Part shown: positions 53,790 to 64,000 of the stretch, one piece after another | Layout of the letters: the number at the start of each line of letters is the position of its first letter | Position numbering within the stretch: the first letter of the stretch is position 1 | Source of the DNA: Pycnopodia helianthoides | Lineage: Eukaryota; Echinodermata; Asteroidea; Forcipulatida; Asteriidae | Assembly (NCBI GenBank): GCA_032158295.1 | Contig: CM063249.1 | Coordinates: 94,501-158,500, forward strand | DNA: 64,000 nucleotides | Reading direction: 5' to 3' | The notes under the pieces: model-generated | What the model was told of the DNA's origin: nothing | The model's database searches: none | Seen by the model: only the letters and a program-made list of their open reading frames with translations | Translations under genes and position numbers: made by a program

Positions 53790-56445
53790 CGTTGTTGTGA
53801 GTTGAGCCGTCGGAGTTGTGAGTTGGACCGTCGGAGTTGTGAGTTGGACCGTCGGAGTTGTGGGTTGTCCGTCGGAGTTGTGAGTTGTCCGTCGGAGTTG
53901 TGGGTTGGCCGTCGGAGTTGTGGGTTGTCCGTCGGAGTTGTGGGTTTGCCGTCGGAGTTGTGAGTTGTCCGTCGGAGTTGTGGGTTGTCCGTCGGAGTTG
54001 TGGGTTGTCCGTCGGAGTTGTGGGTTGTCCGTCGGAGTTGTGGGTTGTCCGTCGGAGTTGTGAGTTGTCCGTCGGAGTTGTGGGTTGTCCGTCGGAGTTG
54101 TGGGTTGTCCGTCGGAGTTGTGAGTTGTCCGTCGGAGTTGTGGGTTGTCCGTCGGGGTTGTGAGTTGTCCGTCGGGGTTGTGAGTTGTCCGTCGGAGTTG
54201 TGGGTTGTCCGTCGGAGTTGTGGGTTGTCCGTCGGAGTTGTGGGTTGTCCGGCGGAGTTGTGGGTTGTCCGTCGGAGTTTTGAGTTGGGCCGTCGGAGTT
54301 GTGAGTTGTCCGTCGGAGTTTTGAGTTGGGCCGGCGGAGTTGTGGGTTGTCCGTCGGAGTTGTGGGTTGTCCGTCGGAGTTGTGAGTTGTCCGTCGGAGT
54401 TTTGAGTTGGGCCGGCGGAGTTGTGGATTGGCCGTCGGAGTTGTGAGTTGGGCCGTCGGAGTTGTGAGTTGTCCGTCGGAGTTTTGAGTTGGGCCGGCGG
54501 AGTTGTGGGTTGTCCGTCGGAGTTGTGGGTTGTCCGTCGGAGTTGTGAGTTGTCCGTCGGAGTTTTGAGTTGGGCCGGCGGAGTTGTGGATTGGCCGTCG
54601 GAATTGTGAGTTGGGCCGTCGGAGTTGTGGGTTGGCCGTCGGAGTTGTGGGTTTGCCGTCGGAGTTGTGGTTTGTCCGTCGGAGTTGTGGGTTGGCCGTC
54701 GGAGTTGAGAGTTGGGCCGTCGGAGTTGTGGGTTGCCCGTCGGAGGTGTGAGTTGTCCGTCGGAGTTGTGGGTTGGCCGTCGGAGTTGTGAGTTGTCCGT
54801 CGGAGTTGTGAGTTGGGCCGTCGGAGTTGTGGGTTGTCCGTCGGAGTTGTGAGTTGTCCGTCGGAGTTGTGAGTTGTCCGTCGGAGTTGTGAGTTGTCCG
54901 TCGGAGTTTTGAGTTGGGCCGTCGGAGTTGTGGGTTGTCCGTCGGAGTTTTGAGTTGGGCCGGCGGAGTTGTGGGTTGTCCGTCGGAGTTTTGAGTTGGG
55001 CCGTCGGAGTTGTGAGTTGTCCGTCGGAGTTTTGAGTTGGGCCGGCGGAGTTGTGGGTTGTCCGTCGGAGTTGTGGGTTGTCCGTCGGAGTTGTGAGTTG
55101 TCCGTCGGAGTTTTGAGTTGGGCCGGCGGAGTTAGTTGTGGGTTGTCCGTCGGAGTTGTGGGTTGTCCGTCGGAGTTATGAGCTTGTCCGTCGGAGTTGT
55201 GAGTTGTCCGTCGGAGTTTTGAGTTGGGCCGTCGGAGTTGTGGGTTGTCCGTCGGGGTTGTGAGTTGTCCGTCGGAGTTGTGGGTTGTCCGTCGGGGTTG
55301 TGAGTTGTCCGTCGGAGTTGTGGGTTGTCCGTCGGGGTTGTGAGTTGTCCGTCGGAGTTGTGGGTTGTCCGTCGGAATTGTTGGTTGTCCGTCGGGGTTG
55401 TGAGTTGGGCCGTCGGAGTTGTGGGTTGTCCGTCGGAGTTGTGGGTTGGCCGTCGGAGTTGTGGGTTGTCCGTCGGAGTTGTGAGTTGTCCGTCGGAGTT
55501 TTGAGTTGTCCGTCGGAGTTTTGAGTTGGGCCGTCGGAGTTGTGGGTTGTCCGTCGGAGTTGTGAGTTGTCCGTCGGAGTTGTGAGTTGGGCCGTCGGAG
55601 TTGTGGGTTGTCCGTCGGAGTTGTGGGTTGTCCGTCGGAGTTGTGGTTTGGCCGTCGGAGTTGTGAGTTGGGCCGTCGGAGTTGTGGGTTGTCCGTCAGA
55701 GTTGTGAGTTGTCCGTCGGGAGTTGTGAGTTGGGCCGTCGGAGTTGTGGGTTGTCCGTCGGAGTTGTGAGTTGTCCGTCGGAGTTGTGAGTTGTCCGTCG
55801 GAGTTTTGAGTTGGGCCGTCGGAGTTGTGGGTTGTCCGTCGGAGTTTTGAGTTGGGCCGGCGGAGTTGTGGGTTGTCCGTCGGAGTTTTGAGTTGGGCCG
55901 TCGGAGTTGTGAGTTGTCAGTCGGAGTTGTGGGTTGTCCGTCGGAGTTGTGAGTTGTCCGTCGGAGTTGTGGGTTGGCCGTCGGAGTTGTGAGTTGGGCC
56001 GTCGGAGTTGTGAGTTGGGCCGTCGGAGTTGTGGGTTGTCCGTCGGAGTTGTGAGTTGTCCGTCGGAGTTGTGAGTTGGGCCGGCGGAGTTGTGGGTTGT
56101 CCGTCGGAGTTGTGGGTTGTCCGTCGGAGTTGTGGGTTTGCCGTCGGAGTTGTGAGTTGTCCGTCGGAGTTGTGAGTTGTCCGTCGGAGTTGTGAGGGTT
56201 TGGGCCGTCGGAGTTGTGGGTTGTCCGTCGGAGTTGTGGGTTGTCCGTCGGAGTTGTGAGTTGTCCGTCGGAGTTGTGAGTTGTCCGTCGGAGTTGTGAG
56301 TTGGGCCGTCGGAGTTGTGGGTTGTCCGTCGGAGTTGTGGGTTGGCCGTCGGAGTTGTGAGTTGTCCGTCGGAGTTGTGGGTTGGCCGTCGGAGTTGTGG
56401 GTTAGCCGTCGGAGTTGTGGGTTGTCGTCGGAGTTGTGAGTTTTC
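53790..56445. repeat. 2.66-kb minisatellite, 20-bp unit, ~130 copies
   Basis: Head-to-tail copies of GTGGGTTGTCCGTCGGAGTT with point variants (GTGAGTT, GGCCGTCGG, GGGCCGTCGG, GGCGG). A larger period of about 163 bp (eight units) is visible at 54321-54645. Because three units are 60 bp, frames remain open over long distances on both strands, giving false proteins of SVGVVGCPSELW type (plus) and THNSDGQLTTPTDNPQLRR type (minus). Confidence 0.98.
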
Positions 56446-56649
56446 CGTCAAACAAAAAATAAAACAAATTATTTACATATTTTTTAACGCCAGGAACTGT
56501 ATGTAGGTAAATATGCAGGTAAGTTTCAGACAAAGAGTGATCTGATGTCATTACCAATAGAGGAGAAATTATTACTGATTCACTCGGCCAATGCGACAGA
56601 ATTTTCAGGGTCAATGTCCTGCGGTGGTGATATGCTGGGTAGTTGTTGT

Positions 56650-57560
56650 TGTTTTCCTTCAGTTGTCATGATGCGGATATGACGGTACCATTGTGCACGG
56701 TTAGATTTCTTAAGTCTCTGAACTCTATTGTGATAGTAGAATCTCCACAGAGGCAGTCTTGAGTGATGTGATTAGATACTGCCTGACGTCTGCGAATAAG
56801 AGCCTTTGTTTTTGGAGTCGTCCAAGGTTTATCAGATATAATGAAGCTTGATCTCATGCATGGGGAAATGGTAGTCAATGGCTTTGTCGATCACCGAGTC
56901 TGATTGGATGATTTCTCCCCAAGTATGATGAGTAATCCAGTAACAAAAATCCTGAATTTCTGATGGGTCGCACTTTTCTCAAGATGGTAGAGTTTTTAAC
57001 AGATTCAAACTCCTGTTTTGGAATCCAAATGACTGGTGAGTGGTCACTCAAGCCGATTGGTGAGGCATTATTAGGATAGTTGCAGAACTCAGACAAATTG
57101 GTTACAATTTTCTCTAATGAAGCATATTCTCCTGTAGGTTGTTTAACCACTTGTTAAAGTTATTCTTACAAAAGGGATAACATCAAGGCGATTGAGGTAT
57201 GTGATTCGTCATGTTGTCTTCCCTAGTACTGTCAGGAAAATAAAGAGACCAAGGTAGAAACTGTTCGTGGTAGTCTTCTTGGGCAAACTTTAATCCACAT
57301 AATTTCCAAACCAGGCAGGGTGTCAACATAATAGTGAGGCTTGCTGAGACTCTTTCAAATACAGGGCAACATCCTCCACCAATACGTGATGAGCGAGGGT
57401 TAGAGAATAAATTGTAGCCTTTGTAGTAGTCTAAATCTCTGTCAGACTTGAACCATGATTCAGAGATAGCAAATTATCATAAGCATTGTCGAGAACAACT
57501 GAGCGATACTCATCCATTGTGTTATTCAAGGAGTGTGGGTTGCATAAGAAAACTGATGGA
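56650..57560 (-). pseudogene. CR1/L2-type endonuclease and linker remnant
   Basis: Minus frames in order: VFLCNPHSLNNTMDEY (57555), AISESWFKSDRDLDYYKGYN (57470; catalytic Glu region), SNPRSSRIGGG, then after frame changes YFPDST, EKIVTNLSEFCNYPNNASPI (57120) and GLSDHSPVIWIPKQEFE (57060; SDH motif), VRPIRNSG, and the linker SDKPWTTPKTKALIRRRQA (56830). The reverse transcriptase is missing; the minisatellite starts shortly downstream. Confidence 0.82.
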
Positions 57561-57779
57561 AAGTGGTATTGCTACTCGGGGAGATGAAGTTCGACGGTTT
57601 TCTGCAGGTGATTCATATTGTTTGTTGTGTCGGGTCGTCCAACAGATTCCGGAATACTGCAATAAACATCTCCAGTTACTGCAGAGATATGGCGGCCACT
57701 TTGAAATTAAAGATTGCGGCCAAACCAAAGTAGTTATGGTGGTAACCTGATTTAAAATTTTAGGAACATCAGTAGGCCC

Positions 57780-60440
57780 CTACTCTGCGCATGTCTTCAT
57801 ATTTCACTGCACCGTTTCTAGTGTTTGCTATAAATCTAAGATTAGGCGTTTCTTGCCACTTCTTTAAACAAACACTGTCAACGGGCTGACTACCTTTAGA
57901 TTGTTCTTTGTCGTCTCTATTATGTCTAGTTTACATGGTTATTCAATTGCATTTGTGACGTAATGTGTGTAATTTAAAGCCGATTTATTGTTTTTGCTAA
58001 ACATCGTCGGGGTTCTTAACTTAACTAAAGGTAAAACGTAACTGTATTCTACAAAATTCAAAATATGATCTGATGGGGAAATCGATCGCGGGCATGTTGT
58101 TACTTGCGTTGTTAACGTGTTTTTAAAGAGAGGATTTTGTAATAAAGCTGTGATTATTGTGCAGCTCCAATGTGAAGTGAAGACCAGTGAAAACTCCACC
58201 CTTATCTTACAATACTTAGCATTCCTTCGGCACGCCCTCAACCTAAATGCGTGTTCATGCACCGTGAAGAAAATAATGTTCTTATTCGCACATTGTCGCT
58301 CAATCGAACATATTTAAATGAACCTTGTGTTGGTAAATGATCCGCTTATTGTGAAGGGCCGTACAATTTGTGATGCTTAATGTAATTCTGATCATATGTC
58401 AGTGAGAACATACTGATCACCTTCCTGTGTTCAAACACAAGATCTATATATGGCCAGGGTGATATTGAATTATTATAATAATAATTGGCATGCCCCATAG
58501 GATCAGTTGTACAGCAAGGCTTGGTCCGATATTGAGTCTGCATGGGGAAGTGGACCAAAACATGTTTCTCTCGTCGAAAAATTGCCATGCCTTATACATG
58601 TACACATGTACAAGCAAGTAAGAGGAACGCCAGTCGATTGCGGAAACATAACTCTGTGATGTTGAAAACAAAGTCATTCACTTGCGCCCGACGACCTGTG
58701 ACGTCCCAAAAGTGAATGGTGTGCTTTTAAACTTGCATTGACTACACTCCTCTATACACCAACGATTGATCACAAGTTTATTTTAATTACAGCGATCCAG
58801 TAGACTATATTCATAATGCTTTTCTATAACTGGAGAATTTACTTTTTAATGATCTTACAAACTCAATATTCATCACAATATGTATTACAATGTCCAATCA
58901 AATTTTATTTAAAAGAGAGTTTCAATATACATTCTTAATTACATTGTCTATAAAATATAAATCTTTATTTAGAAGTTTTTAACTATTCACTTGCATTGAA
59001 TTGTTTTGATTTAATAATGACAATCATTCTCATTCTTATTTGTCGATCTTAATCTGGTCATGATTAAGTGATTGTTGTTCGTACACATAAAGACTGCAGT
59101 TATTAATTGAAAAGGACTTACTAACGATTGAAATGATATGAGTGAATCAACATGGTTATCTGGACACATGTACGTCAGCTTAAAACGTTTGGATTTGGAT
59201 GGCATAAAGACCGTCAAAACATTATGATATATCGTTGTGAATTGTTTGTCCCAATGTATGGTGTAGACTGCACATCCAACCAGCCGCATCGAAAACCATG
59301 TACATGTATTTTTAAATTGGTAAATCAATAAAATTCTTTATTGAAAGCACTATGGCACAAAATTAATGATCTGTGAATTATTCAATATTTTAAATATCTT
59401 AACAGTGTTTTACCATCATTTTGTGACGTAATTTGCGCATCGTCATACTTGATTGATGAAGGTCTTAAAAACGAATGAGCGGTTTGAAAACTCACTCACC
59501 TTGATGTTACATAGAATTATTTACCTCTGAGAAACTGTGTGCGAAAAATGTGCCCCCAAAAGCTTTTGTTACTTTGGATTTTGAAACAAATCCATGACAA
59601 GAACATAGTGACCTTCATTCTGTCACTCTTATTAATAATATTATTTAAAGCTAAACATTTTTTACAAAATATAAATACCGCGTTTTTGTTATTTCACATG
59701 AAAACTTTAGCGGAAATGACTTGTAAAAAGTAAGCACACTCTGTCACTTCTTAGTGTACGTTGATAATCGGACAGAATGTCATAATCTATAGCCAATATA
59801 TAAGTAATTAAATTTAATTAATAAACTTTAATAAGAATACTTACTTCAAATCAGGGCCAATCTGTTTTGCTAGTCAAAGTTATATATTATTCTGCCCATA
59901 GGCTTTGCGTCTAATAACGGGCATTATGGAGCAATTATACTACTACAACTACTATGCATTTAATACGCGCTTTTGCATGCTACATGCCTCTCAGATCAAT
60001 TCACACTGTTATTATTACCCTCGTGTTTATTGGACCCTAATATTTCCTGAAACCATTTCAACACATTAGATGAGTTTGATAATCTGCAACCAAATGGCTA
60101 ATCATTCACATCAATAGCTCTAAACATCGAGAAGTATAGTGTCCTGCATGCTCAAAGAGTTCGATACAATAGACCACCCGGCCACAACACGACACGTCAA
60201 TCATATAACTACCATACTCTAAACAAAGGTGCTTATGCAGTGAATATGTTATATGGCAACTTTTTTATATCATACTAGCTGGAAATAATAAGTTTATATA
60301 CCAAAAGTAAACATGTTATCCTGCACAAATTTTGTTGGTTTAATAGAAAAGAAGCTGACCCTGTACCTTACCTTTTTCATTCTACCCTTAAAAGTTTCCC
60401 CGTCCCTCCCAGTATACCAAATCTCGTACATGATCCAAGT
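57780..60440. other. Non-coding flank, no feature recognised
   Basis: AT-rich sequence 3' of the SLC5 gene, with only short open frames. It presumably includes the 3' untranslated region of that gene next to 60450, but no single poly(A) signal stands out. Confidence 0.5.
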
Positions 60441-60449
60441 GTATCCAAC

Positions 60450-62274
60450 TCAACCGAAGAAAGCCCAGAAGAATACACTAACACACATGAGCAGCACAGC
60501 GAAGATATTGAGAATGACAGTCTCCTTACGTGTCTCCTTTATGTTCGTCATCTGCTTCAATATCTCCTTTTGTTGTTCCTCTGTAACATCTTCGTCTCCA
60601 CCCTTTTTACCTGTTCCACACAGCCAGTCCACAAATTTGCGACCAAAGGATGTCTCGTCTGCTTCTATTTTCAATAAAAATGAGATTTCTTGTTCCTTGT
60701 GTTTTGTTCCTCATTTGTTAATTGTTAAACGGTTAATCTTTTCCCCCTTTTTACGGAAATTGGCAATGTTTGTTAGTTTCCTTACAGCCGAGCTGTGTCT
60801 CTTTGTTTCTTGTCGGCAGCAACATGTTTATTGTTAAGTTAACAAAAATAATAGCAATAATTTCTGTTACATAGCAGATCTTTTAATTTTACTAAAAAGA
60901 AAATTGACATGAACTGTGGAAATGAAAGCGACTGCAACTGCACCATTTGACATTTGGAAAGTCAACTGCAAGTTAATAGTTCAGAGCATCTTTTAAGCTG
61001 CAAATTTCAAATGGCATCTTTTTCCGATATTTTAAGGGGGCTTACCTTTCTTGAACCCTTCCTCTTCTTCGTCGCCACGCATGGGAACCTTCTCTTCCTT
61101 GCTTTCAAGCTTAATATCCGAAATTGCCAAGTCTTCCCTCTTGAGGTCACTATGACGGGTGGACCATGTCAAACGAACAAGCTACAATAAATAGGACATA
61201 CATTTCAAGCATTGAGTTGTATGTAAGTAGGTTTATAACTCTATGGTTGCAAGGCAGATTTAACAGACTACTCGTCTACTCTAAAATGAGTCTGTACAGA
61301 CGTCGTTTTTATAGCACGTGATGCTTTTCTCCACCTGAAATACTTTGATGTAGGGTTCTACAGTGATTTTATCGCTCCAGCACTCAAATGAATTTCTTGA
61401 TGCACAAAATTGAGTTTGTATTTGGTTGTAATGTAAAACAGGTCAAAGCTATCTATTTCCCTTGCTTAAATCCTAAATGAGTTGATAATTGATGTCTAAT
61501 AGTCTGCGTGACGTTGAAGTGGTTTGTGTGATGGTGTTACCTCCCATCACTATTCCTATATAGGCTAGTTTTATTATGTGTATGTTATAATAACATTATG
61601 AAAGGTACAAAGATATCTGATAAACTAATTCTTACATATTTCTCTGGGATTGGTTTGGTGAGCAGGCTGACTACAATAGTTACAACCAATGAGATAACAA
61701 ACAACAAAATCCCAAAGTACAGGTAATGAACTTGGGATACGATGTCTGGTCTTGTGTCCACTTCACCACAACCTGGGGCAGGGTAAACAAAGTCCAGAAT
61801 CATGCGAACCATGCCGACCACCAGGCCCACCATCAGACCAGAAAATGCTCCCTACAACATACAAAAGAAACATTATTTATAAAACGGCTACAATCTTGCC
61901 TTATCTTTTCTGGCTGTTAAGCAAAAGCTATGAATGTTTAATCAATCGGAGAATACTCCATTGCAAATTGCATTTTTTTCTGGAGGCATGTTTATTGGTT
62001 GTGCAAAAAAAACGCACAGTTATGTGTATTCTATAAAGCAATGTGTGTATGAGCCAATATTTAATCATGCAGGAATGTCTGTCAGCTTGACATAGTATTA
62101 ATAACCTTCTCGTTAATTCTTGAGGAAGATACAGCAAGGATGAAGACTGCACAGATGGGAGGTGACAAGTAACTTGTAATGGATTGGATGTAGTCGAAAA
62201 GACGTCCTCCCTGGGCAGCCTGAATAATAGGGATCCACAAGATACTTATTCCACACATCACCAGGATGAACACA
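60450..62274 (-). CDS. SLC5/SGLT-family Na+-coupled solute transporter, C-terminal four exons
   Basis: Exons on the minus strand: 62274-62106, 61851-61636, 61181-61046, 60664-60450 (stop at 60452-60450). All have GT-AG sites and compatible phases (1+56 codons, 72 codons, 45 codons+1, then the remainder). The product is a plasma-membrane symporter driving sugar or related solute uptake with sodium. Exon a has [38 protein letters not shown] (sugar-site region of SGLTs) and VFILAV..RINEK. Exon b has [38 protein letters not shown] and [11 protein letters not shown]. Exon c has [15 protein letters not shown] and an acidic cytosolic loop. Exon d has [11 protein letters not shown], a Lys/Glu-rich stretch and the last membrane helix [19 protein letters not shown]. 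Order and spacing match the SGLT C-terminus; the N-terminal exons lie beyond 64000. The substrate cannot be decided. Confidence 0.93.
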
Positions 62275-62384
62275 CTGTTGAAAGAAGCACAAGGTTTGTG
62301 AAAACATGGAAAAACAGGTATCAAGATTATGGGGCGCCGTTTGTCAATTAACTGTTTAGCGTGTTTTTTGTTGACCTGTTTTCA

Positions 62385-64000
62385 CCATGGTTTGTAACAA
62401 TTAGATGTAAACCATAGAAATTGCTGTAATTTTTTTGTGGTTTACATAACATAATATACAATCAAAGCTTATAAATATGGTTGTAAACCATGAAAATTTA
62501 ATCATAATAAAACACGGTTTATAAACCATGATTTAACCATTAAAACTGATGCGTATAAAAACGTGGTTTATAAACCATGAAAAATTAAGCACCTTCAAAA
62601 ACATGGTTTATAAACCATGAAAATGTAAGTACCTTAAAACATGGTTTATAAACCATGAAAATTCTAGCATCATGGTTTAAAAATCATGGTTTATAAACCA
62701 TAAATTGAAGCATCATAAACATGGTTTGTAAACCATGGTTATAAAACCATAAAACTGAAGCGTCATAAAACGTGGTTTATAAACCATGAAATTGAAGCAC
62801 TTAAAAACATGTTATAAACATGAACTTTAGCATCATAAAAATGGTTTACAATCGTGGTTTATAAACCATGAAAAGTGAAGCACCTTAAAAACATGGTTTA
62901 TAAACCATGAAACTTCTAGCATCATAAAACATGGTTTACAAATCGTGGTTTATAAACCATGAAAAGTGAAGCATCATAAAACATGGTTTATAAACATGAA
63001 AATTTGAGCACCAAAAAACGTGGTTTATAAATTATGGTTTATAAACCATGAAAGTGAAGCATCATAAAACATGGTTTATAAACCATGAAAATTTGAGCAC
63101 CAGAAAACGTGGTTTATAAATCATGGTTTATAAACCATAAAAATGAAGCACCAGAAAACATGGTTTATAAACCATGAAAATCTGTGTGTTCTGAGCTAAT
63201 AATTAGTGAGCTGAGAATTTTTTTCCGCTCAGCAGATAAAGCCAGGGATGTAACAAAATTATTAATTATCAAAAATAATACGATTTCATAAATTAAAGGT
63301 GACACAACCTTAGTTAAAGTTAGACATGAAGCACTCTCCATCTTTGTTTTGTTATTGCATCCCTGATAGTGGTGACATGTAGTGACGGTCTTTAGCGAAA
63401 ATTTTGAAATTCGGCGCCGAGGAGAAATTCGGTGCTTGGCCCAAAATCGGTGCTCACTTCATCCTGTTTCAAGTTTAAAATACCATCAAATACAATGGAT
63501 GTAATCAGAGTGTATCTGGAAACACGTTTAAAACTGACTGGAACCATTGTGCATACATATTTTTCACGGGAAAAAATGTTTTTTTCGTAAAAAAAAAAAA
63601 AATCAACTTTCTCCGTCCGTAGAATTGGCCAACGTGATGTTATTGCGCTATTGCACTTACCTGTAGTGTGATGGTGATCGACCAGAATGGGAAGGAGGTT
63701 GAATGAAACCTGTGTTCAGTTTTTATGGTTTATAAACCATGATTTGTGAACACACAGTTTTTCATGGTTTATAAACCATGTTTTATGATGCTTCACTTTT
63801 CATGGTTTATAAACCATGATTTATAAACCACGTTTTCTGGTGCTCAAATTTTCATGGTTTATAAACCATGTTTTATGATGCTTCACTTTTCATGGTTTAT
63901 AAATCATGATTTGTAAACCATGTTTTATGATGCTAGAAGTTTCGTGGTTTATAAACCATGTTTTTTAGGTGCTTCAATTTTCATGGTTTATAAACCATGT
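62385..64000. mobile_element. Foldback element with palindromic-minisatellite arms (truncated by window)
   Basis: The left arm (about 62385-63182) is a tandem array of ~40-bp units, each with the 16-bp palindrome ATGGTTTATAAACCAT and a spacer like GAAAATTGAAGCACCTTAAA. The right arm (63718 to window end) has the same units in reverse complement (spacer read as TTTTATGATGCTTCACTTTT). The arm/centre junctions also mirror: CCATGAAAATCTGTGTGTTC near 63174 and GAACACACAGTTTTTCATGG near 63750. The centre (63190-63717) is about 530 bp without coding sequence. It lies upstream of the SLC5 exons seen, probably in an intron. This resembles TU/foldback elements of echinoderms in design. Confidence 0.82.

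Noticed and set aside
53790..56445. CRISPR array
   Set aside because: Direct repeats without unique spacers, in a eukaryotic locus with no cas genes.
55696..56451. 251-codon minus-strand open frame (THNSDGQ/LTTPTDN repeats) and similar plus-strand frames
   Set aside because: They lie wholly in the 20-bp minisatellite; three units make 60 bp, so frames stay open by arithmetic. No start context, splice site or conserved domain.
62385..63182. CRISPR-like repeat/spacer array with palindromic repeat
   Set aside because: The spacers are themselves near-identical, and the array is mirrored at 63718-64000, so it is a foldback minisatellite.
63655..63717. Possible SLC5 exon with a donor-like CAG/GTAAGTGC on the minus strand
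   Set aside because: Its end phase does not fit exon 62274-62106 (which needs two preceding bases of a codon), and no frame reads as SLC5 sequence.

Overview
The window is animal nuclear DNA, not bacterial. The genes are split by introns with GT/GC donors and AG acceptors, and most of the rest is transposable-element (TE) sequence. The TE mixture (piggyBac, hAT-like and Mutator-like foldback elements, Penelope, CR1/L2- and RTE-type non-LTR elements, a tRNA-derived SINE, foldback arms made of minisatellite) suits a marine invertebrate deuterostome. An echinoderm, perhaps a sea star, is my best guess; this is inference and no species marker was found.

Host genes. Two paralogous seven-exon genes for a short-chain dehydrogenase resembling DHRS11 lie about 35 kb apart in the same orientation. 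Copy A (3924-10489) has a +1 frameshift in exon 2. Copy B (38679-47014) is open through all seven exons and encodes about 270 residues. Homology extends into promoters, introns and 3' flanks, so this is a segmental duplication (about 3655-10610 and 38394-47150) whose introns later took different insertions. At the right end, on the minus strand, are the last four coding exons of an SLC5/SGLT-family sodium-coupled solute transporter (60450-62274); its upstream exons are outside the window. A three-exon remnant with a SWIM/FAR1-like zinc-binding pattern lies at 26890-27724.

Layout. 1-3650: small palindromic elements, including a foldback nested in a hAT-like MITE. 3655-10610: duplication copy A, with a Penelope remnant in intron 1 and a tRNA-type SINE in intron 5. 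10680-15115: nested DNA elements around a complete piggyBac (11376-14753) with an intact 569-residue transposase. 15100-29000: mostly old repeats, including a CR1/L2 tail, an RTE reverse-transcriptase remnant, a C-poor tract, GC-rich minisatellite and a dispersed AACGTTGC-rich family. 29037-31600: a 5'-truncated non-LTR element. 32557-34908: two DNA elements side by side sharing the same 8-bp target repeat. 37256-38006: a TTAA-flanked MITE. 38394-47150: duplication copy B, whose intron 1 holds a 4.6-kb inverted-repeat element carrying a nearly intact endonuclease/reverse-transcriptase LINE. 47153-52001: hAT-type ends around a 3.5-kb long-terminal-inverted-repeat element. 52150-57560: TE protein remnants and a 2.66-kb minisatellite of 20-bp units. 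57780-60440: nothing recognised. 60450-64000: the SLC5 gene, with a large foldback array of a 16-bp palindrome upstream of the exons seen.

No prokaryotic operon, CRISPR array, phage or rRNA gene is present. The most unusual items are the foldback array, the double insertion at TCCTGTAG, the inverted-repeat element with minisatellite termini carrying a LINE, and the intact piggyBac.
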